A stretch of DNA of 6,844 nt from F23-B02 sp963650165 (GCA_963650165.1 CAVJKX010000046.1:1-6844), one strand, 5' to 3'. Numbered from the stretch's first letter, positions 1-5,060 are shown. A program made the numbers and translations. Notes: generated from the sequence alone by a model not told the origin.

Positions 1-31
1 CAGTACAGATCATACTCTGCACTGTCTTTTT
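1..31 (+). terminator. Probable intrinsic terminator of an off-window plus-strand gene
   Basis: Bases 1-8 pair with 17-24 (CAGTACAG against CTGCACTG, one internal mismatch, 8-nt loop), followed by TCTTTTT at 25-31. The stem may continue to the left of the window. Its orientation fits a gene reading rightward into the end of the left operon. No coding sequence is visible here, so the gene it serves is unknown. Confidence 0.45.
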
Positions 32-100
32 CGCGTTTAATATTAGATTAATTTCCCTACAGAAAATTTGTGTTTGCCTGACGGCAAAAAATTTATTGAC

Positions 101-147
101 ACCTCTTCAGTCACCTTCGGTGACAGCTTCCCCTCGAAGGAGAAGCC
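101..147. repeat. Double-hairpin palindromic repeat (REP/BIME-like)
   Basis: Two hairpins lie side by side. The first is GTCACC (110-115), loop TTC, GGTGAC (119-124), a perfect 6-bp stem. The second is GCTTC-C-CCT (126-134), loop CGA, AGG-A-GAAGC (138-146), with one mismatch. The pattern, two short GC-rich hairpins bracketed by CCTCTTC and GAAGCC, resembles dispersed intergenic repeats I recall from many gut Clostridia. It sits just downstream of the left operon, where it could protect the 3' end of the transcript. Whether it is dispersed in this genome cannot be seen from one copy. Confidence 0.45.
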
Positions 148-150
148 ATG

Positions 151-211
151 AGTGCAAAACCATTACTGCGCACTAACATTCCGCGAAATGTTCTTATTTT
201 GCCAGCAGTAA
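151..211. repeat. Nested and crossing inverted repeats downstream of the left operon
   Basis: TTACTGC (163-169) pairs with GCAGTAA (205-211) and encloses AACATT (175-180) / AATGTT (187-192). GCAAAA (154-159) can also pair with TTTTGC (197-202), which crosses the outer stem as in a pseudoknot. No U-run follows on the minus strand, so this is not a normal terminator for the operon ending at 277. Function unknown; chance is possible in AT-rich sequence. Confidence 0.3.
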
Positions 212-255
212 CGATACCGGGCCACCAGAGATATCCGTATCCGTAGGTGCGCCTA

Positions 256-284
256 TGCGCCTCTAAAAATACGCCTCTAAAAAA
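256..284. repeat. 14-bp tandem duplication across the ATPase stop codon
   Basis: Bases 256-269 and 270-283 are identical at 13 of 14 positions (core CGCCTCTAAAAA). The second copy contains the minus-strand TAG stop (277-279) and final Phe codon of the left ATPase. A shorter related piece (TGCGCCTA, 248-255) lies next to it. This looks like a replication-slippage duplication at the 3' end of the gene. Confidence 0.5.
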
Positions 285-1062
285 GCAGCATGCGGTCGTT
301 GTCGAGCGCTTTGCCGGAGCCGGCCTTGAAGCGGTCGAGGAAGTCCTGCACGGTCATGCCCTCGCGCTCTGCGCCGGACACGTCCATGATGATATTGCCC
401 TTGTCCATCATAAGCGTGCGGTTTCCGAGATCGAGCGCCGACTGCATGTTGTGGGTTATCATCATGCAGGTGATCTTTCCCTCGGCAACGATGCTTTTCG
501 TAAGCTCGAGCACCTTCTCCGCGGTGCCTGGGTCGAGCGCGGCCGTGTGCTCGTCCAGAAGCAGGAGCTTGGGCGGAACGACCGTCGCCATGAGCAGCGT
601 CAGCGCCTGACGCTGGCCGCCAGAGAGCAGTCCGACCGGCTGCGTGAGCCTGTCCTCGAGCCCCATGCCGAGGAGCGCGAGCTTCTCGCGGAACAGTGCG
701 CGGTCGGCCTTGGTGATGCGCGAAAACCAGCCGCCGCTTTTGGCTGCCATTGCGAGGTTTTCCTCTATGCTCATGCCCGGCGCACTGCCGCGCATTGGAT
801 CCTGAAACAGTCTGCCGATATCGTGTGCGCGCTTGTGCTCGGGCATGAAGGTAATGTCGCGCCCGTCGAGCTCAATGCTGCCGCTGTCGGTGTAGAAGCT
901 GCCGGCAATGGCGTTGAAAAGGGTCGATTTTCCCGCGCCGTTTGCGCCGATGATGGTTATGAAGTCGCCGTCGCGCACGTCGAGCGACAGACCGCTCAGC
1001 GCGGCCTTTTCGTTGACCGTTCCGGGGTTGAAGGTCTTGCTTATGTTGTTGAGCTTCAGCAT
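277..1062 (-). CDS. trpZ: ABC transporter ATPase, TrpZ-type
   Basis: This 261-residue cytoplasmic ATPase powers import through the adjacent permease. All motifs of an active ABC ATPase are present in order: Walker A GANGAGKST (39-47), Q-loop Gln87 in FQDP, signature LSGGQ (146-150), Walker B LLLLDE with Asp170 and Glu171, D-loop ALDP (175-178) and H-loop His204 in MITHN. The start is set at ATG 1062-1060, giving MLKLNNISKTF, which aligns with residue 1 of the right-hand paralogue. A GTG three codons upstream (1071) would overlap the permease by 8 nt and is less likely. With the ATG start, one base separates it from the permease stop (TGA-C-ATG), so translation is probably coupled. It matches the right-hand ATPase at about 71 of the first 106 residues by hand count. 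The Trp assignment comes from the T-box upstream of the operon; the ATPase alone does not show the substrate. Confidence 0.9.
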   Translation of the reverse strand: MLKLNNISKTFNPGTVNEKAALSGLSLDVRDGDFITIIGANGAGKSTLFNAIAGSFYTDSGSIELDGRDITFMPEHKRAHDIGRLFQDPMRGSAPGMSIEENLAMAAKSGGWFSRITKADRALFREKLALLGMGLEDRLTQPVGLLSGGQRQALTLLMATVVPPKLLLLDEHTAALDPGTAEKVLELTKSIVAEGKITCMMITHNMQSALDLGNRTLMMDKGNIIMDVSGAEREGMTVQDFLDRFKAGSGKALDNDRMLLF

Positions 1063-1063
1063 G

Positions 1064-1996
1064 TCACACACCGCCCTTCTGCGTTTTCAGACCGAGCCGG
1101 CGCCTGAGCATCGGCATCTGCTTTTTGAGATAAGGTATGGATATCGCAAGCACGACGATGATCGAGGATATGAGCTTGAGCATGAATGCCGGCATATCAA
1201 AGCGCAGCGCGATGGTGTATACCAGCCTGAACAGCACCGAGCCGAGCACCACGCCCACGGCGCGGCTGAATATGCCGCCTCTGCCGAGGATAACGCCGCC
1301 GATGAGCAGCGAGGCCAGCGCGATGGTCACCATGCCCGTGCCGATGTTTATGTCGACGGCCTTCTGCGACTGCGCCAGCAGGCAGCCGGACAGTGCCGTG
1401 AACGAGCCCGCGATGCACAGGCCGATAACGGTCGTGAATGCCGTGTTTATCGACGACGAGCGCACCATGTCGGGATTGTTGCCCGTTGCGCGGATGGCAA
1501 GGCCGAGCCGCGTTTTGAGAAACAGCGTGAGCAGGACAAGTATCACGATGACCGCGATGAGCGCGACGGCGAGCTTATACTGCTTTGCAAAAACCGTGTC
1601 CTTCAAAAGCTCCTTCATCATGGAGAAAACGGTGTCGGCCTTGTTCATGTTGAGCAGCGACGAGCCGCCCATGATGGCTATGTTGATCGAATAAAGTCCC
1701 GTGTTCACGATGATGCCGGCGAGCAGGCTGTCAACGCCGAGCCTGGTCTGCAATATGGCGGTCACGAAGCCCGAGCATACGCCGGCTGCCATCGCGGCGG
1801 GTATCGCAAGATACGGATGCCCTGAGAGGACCACGACCGCACCGACCGCGGCGCCGAGGGTGAAGCAGCCGTCGGTGGACAGGTCGCACACGTTGAGCAT
1901 GCTGTAGCTCAAATACAGTGCAAGCACCGTCAGCGAGCAGATAAGCCCCAGCTCAAGCGCTGTCTGCCCAAGGCTCAGTATCATTGCAATATCCAT
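1064..1996 (-). CDS. trpY: ABC transporter permease, TrpY-type (BPD_transp_2 family)
   Basis: This 310-residue integral membrane protein is the channel subunit. About nine hydrophobic segments are visible, roughly at residues 10-32, 45-58, 62-82, 91-110, 141-160, 188-208, 220-237, 244-264 and 273-290, with a basic C-terminal tail (KKQ...RRR). The cytoplasmic RATGNNP motif (169-175) after the fifth segment is typical of LivH/RbsC-like permeases and is the likely contact with the ATPase. The DxSTDGxFxxG stretch near residues 38-48 has its counterpart in the right-hand permease (MTVDGSFATGG). The ATG at 1996 has AAAGAGGA 6-7 nt upstream; Met5 is a weaker alternative. It lies 24 nt after the binding-protein gene with no hairpin between them, unlike the right operon. 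Family assignment is firm; tryptophan as substrate rests on the operon's T-box. Confidence 0.9.
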   Translation of the reverse strand: MDIAMILSLGQTALELGLICSLTVLALYLSYSMLNVCDLSTDGCFTLGAAVGAVVVLSGHPYLAIPAAMAAGVCSGFVTAILQTRLGVDSLLAGIIVNTGLYSINIAIMGGSSLLNMNKADTVFSMMKELLKDTVFAKQYKLAVALIAVIVILVLLTLFLKTRLGLAIRATGNNPDMVRSSSINTAFTTVIGLCIAGSFTALSGCLLAQSQKAVDINIGTGMVTIALASLLIGGVILGRGGIFSRAVGVVLGSVLFRLVYTIALRFDMPAFMLKLISSIIVVLAISIPYLKKQMPMLRRRLGLKTQKGGV

Positions 1997-2020
1997 GTCG
2001 TTTCCTCTTTCCGGGTGTTA

Positions 2021-3088
2021 TTACTGCTCAACGTCGCTGAAGCTTTCAGCGGTGGTGATGGTGTTTATCTTGGTGCAGTAGGGCTCGAATGCCGCCGCAA
2101 CGGTGTCGTAATCGTAGCCGAGCTCCGCGCAGATCTCGGTGTTTACGGTAGCGGTGCCGTTATCGAAGGTCTTGACTGCGGTGGTCGCGGGGTCTGCGCC
2201 GTTGAGGAGAATGTCGGCGACCATGTTTGCGGTCTCGACGCCGAGGTTTGCATAGTCAACGCCGTAGCCGAGGAATGCGCCGTTGAGTGCGAAGGAGTCT
2301 GCGCCGGTGTAGTGGGGGATGCCTGCCTTTGCGAGCGTCTCGTAGATGGAAAGCTCTGCCGTCATGATGGTGTTGTCGGTCGGGGTGAAGACTGCGTCAA
2401 CGCCGTCCGCTACCATTGCCTGCGCTGCGAGCATGACCTCGTCTGTGGTGGAGCCGGTGTGCTCGACGACCTCAACGCCCTTCTTGCTGAGGTATTCCTT
2501 TGCCGCTGCGATGGATGCTGCCGAGGAGTCCTGACCTACGTCGTACAGCAGGCCGATCTTCTTTGCGTCGGGATCGTTTGCGAAGATGAGGTTCATGATT
2601 GCTTCCGCGTCGAGGTAGTCGCTGGTGCCGGTGACGTTTGCACCCGGCTTATCGAGGCTCTCTACGAGCTCTGCGCCGACGGGATCGGAAACTGCGGAGA
2701 ATACAACGGGGATGCCGTTATCCTCGGTCAGAGCCTGCATGCGCATTGCGACGGGAGTCGCAACACCGACCATGAGGTCAACGTCGTCGGCGATGAAGTT
2801 GGAGATTATCTGCTCCATAACGGTCGCATCCGCGTTGCAGTTATCGTAGCTGACCTCGAAGGTAACGCCCTTTTCCTCGCCGATGGCCTTGAGCTGAGCC
2901 TGAATATTCTCGACTATCTGGTTGAGTGATGCGTCGTCAACGTAGTTGCAGATGCCGACCTTGTAGACCTTTGCGCTGTCGTCGGAGCTGTCCTTGCCGC
3001 TGTCGGTGCTGCCGCAGGCGCAGAGGGTGAATACCATTGCCAGTGCGCATACAAGCGCCAGTGCCTTTTTGATGATTGCGTTCTTCAT
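2021..3088 (-). CDS. trpX: ABC transporter substrate-binding lipoprotein, TrpX-type
   Basis: This 355-residue lipoprotein should capture the ligand at the outer face of the membrane and deliver it to the permease. The N-terminus has a charged start (KNAIIKK), a hydrophobic core and a lipobox LCAC, with Cys25 as the lipidated residue, followed by a Ser/Asp-rich linker to about residue 40. The mature part has ABC_sub_bind (PF04392) landmarks: VGICNYVDDASLNQI (44-58), SAVSDPVGAELV (131-142), GANVTGTSD (149-157) and TPTDNT (235-240). The first motif differs from the usual family form, which the right-hand paralogue keeps as QxVxHxALD, so the ligand pocket has probably diverged. GGAGG lies 9 nt upstream of the ATG. 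It is the first gene after a T-box with a Trp specifier, supporting induction under tryptophan starvation. The Trp substrate is an inference from regulation. Confidence 0.88.
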   Translation of the reverse strand: MKNAIIKKALALVCALAMVFTLCACGSTDSGKDSSDDSAKVYKVGICNYVDDASLNQIVENIQAQLKAIGEEKGVTFEVSYDNCNADATVMEQIISNFIADDVDLMVGVATPVAMRMQALTEDNGIPVVFSAVSDPVGAELVESLDKPGANVTGTSDYLDAEAIMNLIFANDPDAKKIGLLYDVGQDSSAASIAAAKEYLSKKGVEVVEHTGSTTDEVMLAAQAMVADGVDAVFTPTDNTIMTAELSIYETLAKAGIPHYTGADSFALNGAFLGYGVDYANLGVETANMVADILLNGADPATTAVKTFDNGTATVNTEICAELGYDYDTVAAAFEPYCTKINTITTAESFSDVEQ

Positions 3089-3154
3089 TGTTTCTTTCCT
3101 CCAAAAAAATTTTTGTGACTTGGGTGCAGATGGAGGGGAGCTTGCTTATAAAAC

Positions 3155-3196
3155 AAAAAAAGCAGCCTCCTATCCCAACAATGGGACAAGAGCTGC
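3155..3196 (-). terminator. T-box regulated intrinsic terminator
   Basis: On the minus strand, GCAGC-TCT-TGTCCCA (3196-3182) pairs with TGGGATA-GGA-G-GCTGC (3177-3162) around a TTGT loop, with one bulged G and two wobble pairs, followed by seven U (3161-3155). It forms when the antiterminator does not, and blocks entry into trpX, whose start codon lies 67 nt further on. Confidence 0.9.
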
Positions 3197-3427
3197 GCTC
3201 CTGCGATACCACCCAAATTGACGAAAATTCGTCCGCTCGCTTATGCGTACCATCATACGCATCCCGATTGATAACGGGAGGGATCCCGTCGGCATCTACT
3301 CAAGCATAAGCCTTTTCAAGCCGCCCTCCGAAGTCCATTCATTCCGCACCCACGACCGTGATCTCACCGCCCACGGTTCTCTTAACGCCGGCTTTCCGGA
3401 ACTACTACTCTTCGTCACAGGTTTGAT
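3155..3427 (-). promoter_or_regulatory. T-box riboswitch, Trp (UGG) specifier
   Basis: This leader RNA senses uncharged tRNA and controls read-through into trpX. Read on the minus strand, Stem I begins with the conserved GAAGAGTAGTAG, continues with AAGAGAACCGTGGGCGGTGA (AG-bulge and distal-loop region), and has specifier sequence GAA-TGG-A (specifier at 3337-3335). Stem II sequences follow, then Stem III (TGCGTA 3261-3256 with TACGCA 3249-3244). The antiterminator is TGGG (3215-3212), a 7-nt bulge UGGUAUC (3211-3205), GCAGGAG (3204-3198), a 5-nt loop, CTCTTGT (3192-3186) and CCCA. It shares CTCTTGTCCCA with the terminator, so the two are exclusive. UGG is read as Trp. Neighbouring in-loop triplets (AAU, GAC) fit the conserved GAA-NNN-A spacing less well. 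The bulge differs from canonical UGGNACC by one C to U change. Confidence 0.93.
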
Positions 3428-3433
3428 GCTGCA

Positions 3434-3461
3434 ATTATAGCACCTTGGTTTCACTTGTCAA
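3434..3461 (-). promoter_or_regulatory. SigA-type promoter of the T-box/trpXYZ operon
   Basis: A consensus -35 TTGACA (3461-3456) and consensus -10 TATAAT (3439-3434) are separated by 16 nt. Transcription should start near 3427, just before Stem I of the T-box. The sequence upstream of the -35 is AT-rich (3467-3492) and could act as an UP element. A perfect promoter suits control by termination after initiation. Confidence 0.85.
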
Positions 3462-3498
3462 GCCCCAAAATAAAAAATTACCGAAAAAATTTCGGGGC
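3462..3498. repeat. AT-rich inverted repeat abutting the trpXYZ promoter
   Basis: CCGAAA (3481-3486) and TTTCGG (3490-3495) form a perfect 6-bp hairpin. An outer pairing of GCCCC-A-AAAT (3462-3471) with ATTT-C-GGGGC (3489-3498) is an alternative. Read on the minus strand, the inner hairpin is followed by TAATTTTTT, which would make a weak terminator stopping transcription that enters the promoter from the right. An UP element is the other plausible role. No gene lies here. Confidence 0.4.
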
Positions 3499-3590
3499 CT
3501 GCCGCTGCGGATATTCTTCACGGCGTCTTATAATATTACATAGTAAGCTGACCGGCGGAACAGAAGCTCAAAGCAATGCTTTTCGGCACG

Positions 3591-3625
3591 CATCCGGCAG
3601 GTTTTGTGCCGGATGTAGTTTTTTT
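3591..3625 (+). terminator. Strong intrinsic terminator with no gene in front
   Basis: CATCCGGCA (3591-3599) pairs perfectly with TGCCGGATG (3607-3615) around a 7-nt loop, followed by TAG and seven T (3619-3625). An alternative 6-bp stem CGGCAC (3584-3589) / GTGCCG (3606-3611) shares the 3' arm. Nothing upstream on the plus strand is a convincing coding gene: the DNA to the left is the promoter and T-box of the minus-strand operon. It therefore ends either a short non-coding RNA starting near a TATAAT at 3529-3534 (poor -35), or antisense transcription from the T-box region. On the minus strand no U-run follows. Confidence 0.7.
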
Positions 3626-3661
3626 CGTATATCGGGCACGGTCTTTTGTTGCAATTGACAG

Positions 3662-3690
3662 TTGACTTTTGCCGTTTAAAGCGCTATTAT
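3662..3690 (+). promoter_or_regulatory. SigA-type promoter of the right operon leader
   Basis: TTGACT (3662-3667) and TATTAT (3685-3690) are separated by an optimal 17 nt, with a start expected near 3697. A second TTGACA lies 7 bp upstream (3655-3660) but would leave a 24-nt spacer, so it is not the working -35. It forms a TTGACAGTTGACT direct repeat that might be an operator or a remnant. Confidence 0.72.
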
Positions 3691-3706
3691 TTCGACATGA
3701 AAAACA

Positions 3707-3721
3707 CGGTGGCTTCCACCG
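3707..3721 (+). other. 5'-terminal hairpin of the right leader RNA
   Basis: CGGTGG (3707-3712), loop CTT, CCACCG (3716-3721) is a perfect 6-bp hairpin about 10 nt from the predicted transcript start and 13 nt before the leader-ORF ribosome binding site (3734-3740). Position and strength suggest 5'-end protection or a structural boundary. There is no T-run, so it is not a terminator. Confidence 0.5.
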
Positions 3722-3747
3722 GACGACTGATGAAAGGAGATACGGCA

Positions 3748-3903
3748 ATGAGCAGACGCACGGCAGACGCAATGATGAATACCGGCAGACGCGAAATGTC
3801 TGCGATCTCCTATTACTCCTTTAGAGCGGTCTGCTTTGCAGACCGATATTTTGCTGCTCTAAATTCGTCCGACCGGTGTGAACGCCCCGAATGTGTTTTC
3901 TGA
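3748..3903 (+). CDS. Candidate leader peptide rich in Tyr and Phe (attenuator ORF)
   Basis: This 51-residue ORF starts MSRRTADAMM and ends CVF. It is preceded by AAGGAGA (3734-3740) with 7-nt spacing, better than any upstream in-frame start; the ATG at 3697 sits at the predicted transcript start and has no ribosome binding site. Its centre reads SYYSFRAVCFADRYF, with six aromatic residues within 15 (Tyr at 3811, 3814 and 3847; Phe at 3820, 3835 and 3850). There are no Trp codons. These codons lie in and just before a perfect hairpin, and an intrinsic terminator begins 12 nt after the stop. The binding-protein gene follows at 3997. The arrangement matches ribosome-mediated attenuation: stalling at Tyr/Phe codons would alter folding and allow read-through. 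I do not recognise the peptide as a known family. A small functional protein is the alternative, but the arginine-rich start, lack of a membrane segment and overlap with RNA hairpins favour a leader. Confidence 0.62.
   Translation: MSRRTADAMMNTGRREMSAISYYSFRAVCFADRYFAALNSSDRCERPECVF
3785..3863 (+). promoter_or_regulatory. Alternative hairpins of the putative Tyr/Phe attenuator
   Basis: Within the leader ORF, GCAGAC (3785-3790) can pair with GTCTGC (3798-3803). CGGTCTGC (3827-3834) pairs perfectly with GCAGACCG (3838-3845) around a TTT loop. TTTAGAGC (3820-3827) pairs with GCTCTAAA (3856-3863) to enclose the second hairpin. Because the arms repeat the same hexamer, upstream and downstream copies can exchange partners. 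Tandem Tyr codons at 3811-3816 lie immediately before these stems, so a ribosome stalled there would reach into them. Confidence 0.5.
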
Positions 3904-3915
3904 TTAAGGAAAGAT

Positions 3916-3950
3916 CAGGGTGCTGCCATCCGGCGGTGCCCTGTTTTTTT
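3916..3950 (+). terminator. Attenuator terminator upstream of the right operon
   Basis: CAGGGTGCTGCC (3916-3927) pairs over 12 positions (three G-U wobbles) with GGCGGTGCCCTG (3932-3943) around ATCC, followed by seven T (3944-3950). It lies between the promoter and the first transporter gene, so some transcripts must pass it. A competing hairpin CTGAT (3900-3904) / ATCAG (3914-3918) uses the base of the 5' arm and contains the leader stop codon. It could be the antiterminator, and a ribosome ending at the stop would block it. Confidence 0.85.
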
Positions 3951-3996
3951 ATAAAAGATCATTTTCTAATTTAAATCAGTAAAGGAGAAATCGAGA

Positions 3997-4971
3997 ATGA
4001 AAAAGAAGATTACGGCTTTGGTCATGGCGGCTGCAATGTGTCTGAGCTTTGCGGCCTGCGGAAGCGATAACAGCAGCAGCGACGACACCGCCAAGGACAG
4101 CTATGTTGTCGGTATATGCCAGCTCGTTCAGCATCAGGCGCTCGACGCCGCTACCCAGGGCTTCAAGGATGCTCTGACCGAGGAGCTCGGCGACAAGGTC
4201 CAGTTCGTTGAGCAGAACGCATCCAACGACATCGCGACCTGCGGCACCATCTGCAACGGCTTCGTTGCCGACGGCGTTGACCTCATCCTTGCAAACGCGA
4301 CCCCGGCGCTCCAGGCAGCCGTCGCCGCGACCCAGACCATCCCCATCCTCGGCACCGCCGTCACCGAGTACGGCGTTGCACTTGACATTGCAGACTTCAG
4401 CGGCACCGTCGGCGGCAACGTCTCCGGTACCTCCGACCTCGCACCGCTCGATCAGCAGGCGGCAATGTTCTCCGAGCTCCTGCCCGATGCAAAGACCATC
4501 GGCATCCTCTACTGCTCGGCAGAGGCAAACTCCGTATACCAGGCAGAGGTCGTCAAGGCTGCTCTTGAGAAATCCGGCCTGACCGTCAAGGTCTACACCT
4601 TCGCAGACTCCAACGACGTTGCGACCGTTACCGCCACCGCATGCGACGAGTGCGACGCACTGTACATCCCCACCGATAACACCGCAGCATCCTGCGCCGA
4701 GGCAATAAACAACGTGGCTCTGCCCGCAAAGACCCCCATCATCGCAGGCGAGGAAGGCATCGCTACCGGCTGCGGCATCGCGACCCTGTCGATCGACTAC
4801 TACCAGCTCGGCGTTACCACCGGCAAGATGGCCGCAAAGATCCTCACCGGTGAGAGCGATATCTCCACCATGCCCATCGAGTACTACCAGAACCCCGTCA
4901 AGAAGTACAACGCCGATATCTGCGAGCAGCTCGGCATCACCGTTCCTTCCGATTACACCGCGATCGGCTGA
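3997..4971 (+). CDS. ABC transporter substrate-binding lipoprotein (TrpX paralogue, probably aromatic amino acids)
   Basis: This 324-residue lipoprotein is the ligand-capturing subunit of the right-hand importer. It has a short basic start (MKKKI), a hydrophobic core and Cys21 in FAAC as the probable lipidated residue, then a Ser/Asp linker. ABC_sub_bind (PF04392) landmarks are clear: VGICQLVQHQALDAATQGF (38-56), the usual family form; GTAVTEYGVAL (119-129); NVSGTSD (141-147); and IPTDNTA (224-230). It is about 30 residues shorter than the left paralogue, partly because it lacks the C-terminal tail. Nine cysteines remain after Cys21, including CxxxC (82-86) and CxxC (216-219), against four in the left protein. 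AGGAG lies 9 nt before the ATG, and the gene ends in tandem stops (TGA TAA). Codons are strongly biased to C-ending forms, suggesting high expression. The leader's Tyr/Phe codons suggest one of these ligands, but this is inferred. Confidence 0.88.
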   Translation: MKKKITALVMAAAMCLSFAACGSDNSSSDDTAKDSYVVGICQLVQHQALDAATQGFKDALTEELGDKVQFVEQNASNDIATCGTICNGFVADGVDLILANATPALQAAVAATQTIPILGTAVTEYGVALDIADFSGTVGGNVSGTSDLAPLDQQAAMFSELLPDAKTIGILYCSAEANSVYQAEVVKAALEKSGLTVKVYTFADSNDVATVTATACDECDALYIPTDNTAASCAEAINNVALPAKTPIIAGEEGIATGCGIATLSIDYYQLGVTTGKMAAKILTGESDISTMPIEYYQNPVKKYNADICEQLGITVPSDYTAIG

Positions 4972-5002
4972 TAAACCGATATAAAATAACAGCACAAAAC
5001 CC

Positions 5003-5025
5003 GCGGGCGGCAGACTGCCGCCCGC
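5003..5025 (+). other. Intercistronic hairpin between binding-protein and permease genes
   Basis: GCGGGCGGCA (5003-5012), loop GAC, TGCCGCCCGC (5016-5025) is a perfect 10-bp GC-rich stem in the 89-nt gap. No T-run follows, so it is not a full terminator. Such hairpins commonly stabilise the upstream part of a transcript against 3' exonucleases and so raise binding protein over permease. The left operon has only 24 nt and no hairpin at this place. Confidence 0.75.
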
Positions 5026-5060
5026 AAGCTCAATCACTAAGCCGAAATGAGGTCTGAAAA

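Noticed and set aside
96..124. TTGACA at 96-101 as a promoter
   Set aside because: No -10-like hexamer lies 16-18 nt downstream; that position is inside the hairpin repeat.
247..1107. A 286-codon open frame on the plus strand opposite the left ATPase
   Set aside because: It is antisense to a gene with all ABC ATPase motifs, has no ribosome binding site, and its His/Arg/Val-rich translation looks like GC-rich shadow coding. The same applies to plus-strand frames at 908-1825 and 2015-2929.
3697..3747. Earlier in-frame starts for the leader peptide, such as ATG 3697 or upstream at 3646
   Set aside because: The 3646 start precedes the predicted transcript start, and 3697 has no ribosome binding site; ATG 3748 has AAGGAGA at proper spacing.
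3536..3772. A 78-codon minus-strand frame between the operons
   Set aside because: It crosses the right promoter and the strong terminator hairpin, lacks a ribosome binding site, and its translation shows no recognisable features.
3697..3950. A second T-box in the right operon leader
   Set aside because: There is no GGGUGGNACC-like bulge, no AGUAGUA Stem I motif and no specifier-loop pattern. The GGTGG at 3708-3712 belongs to a small perfect hairpin.
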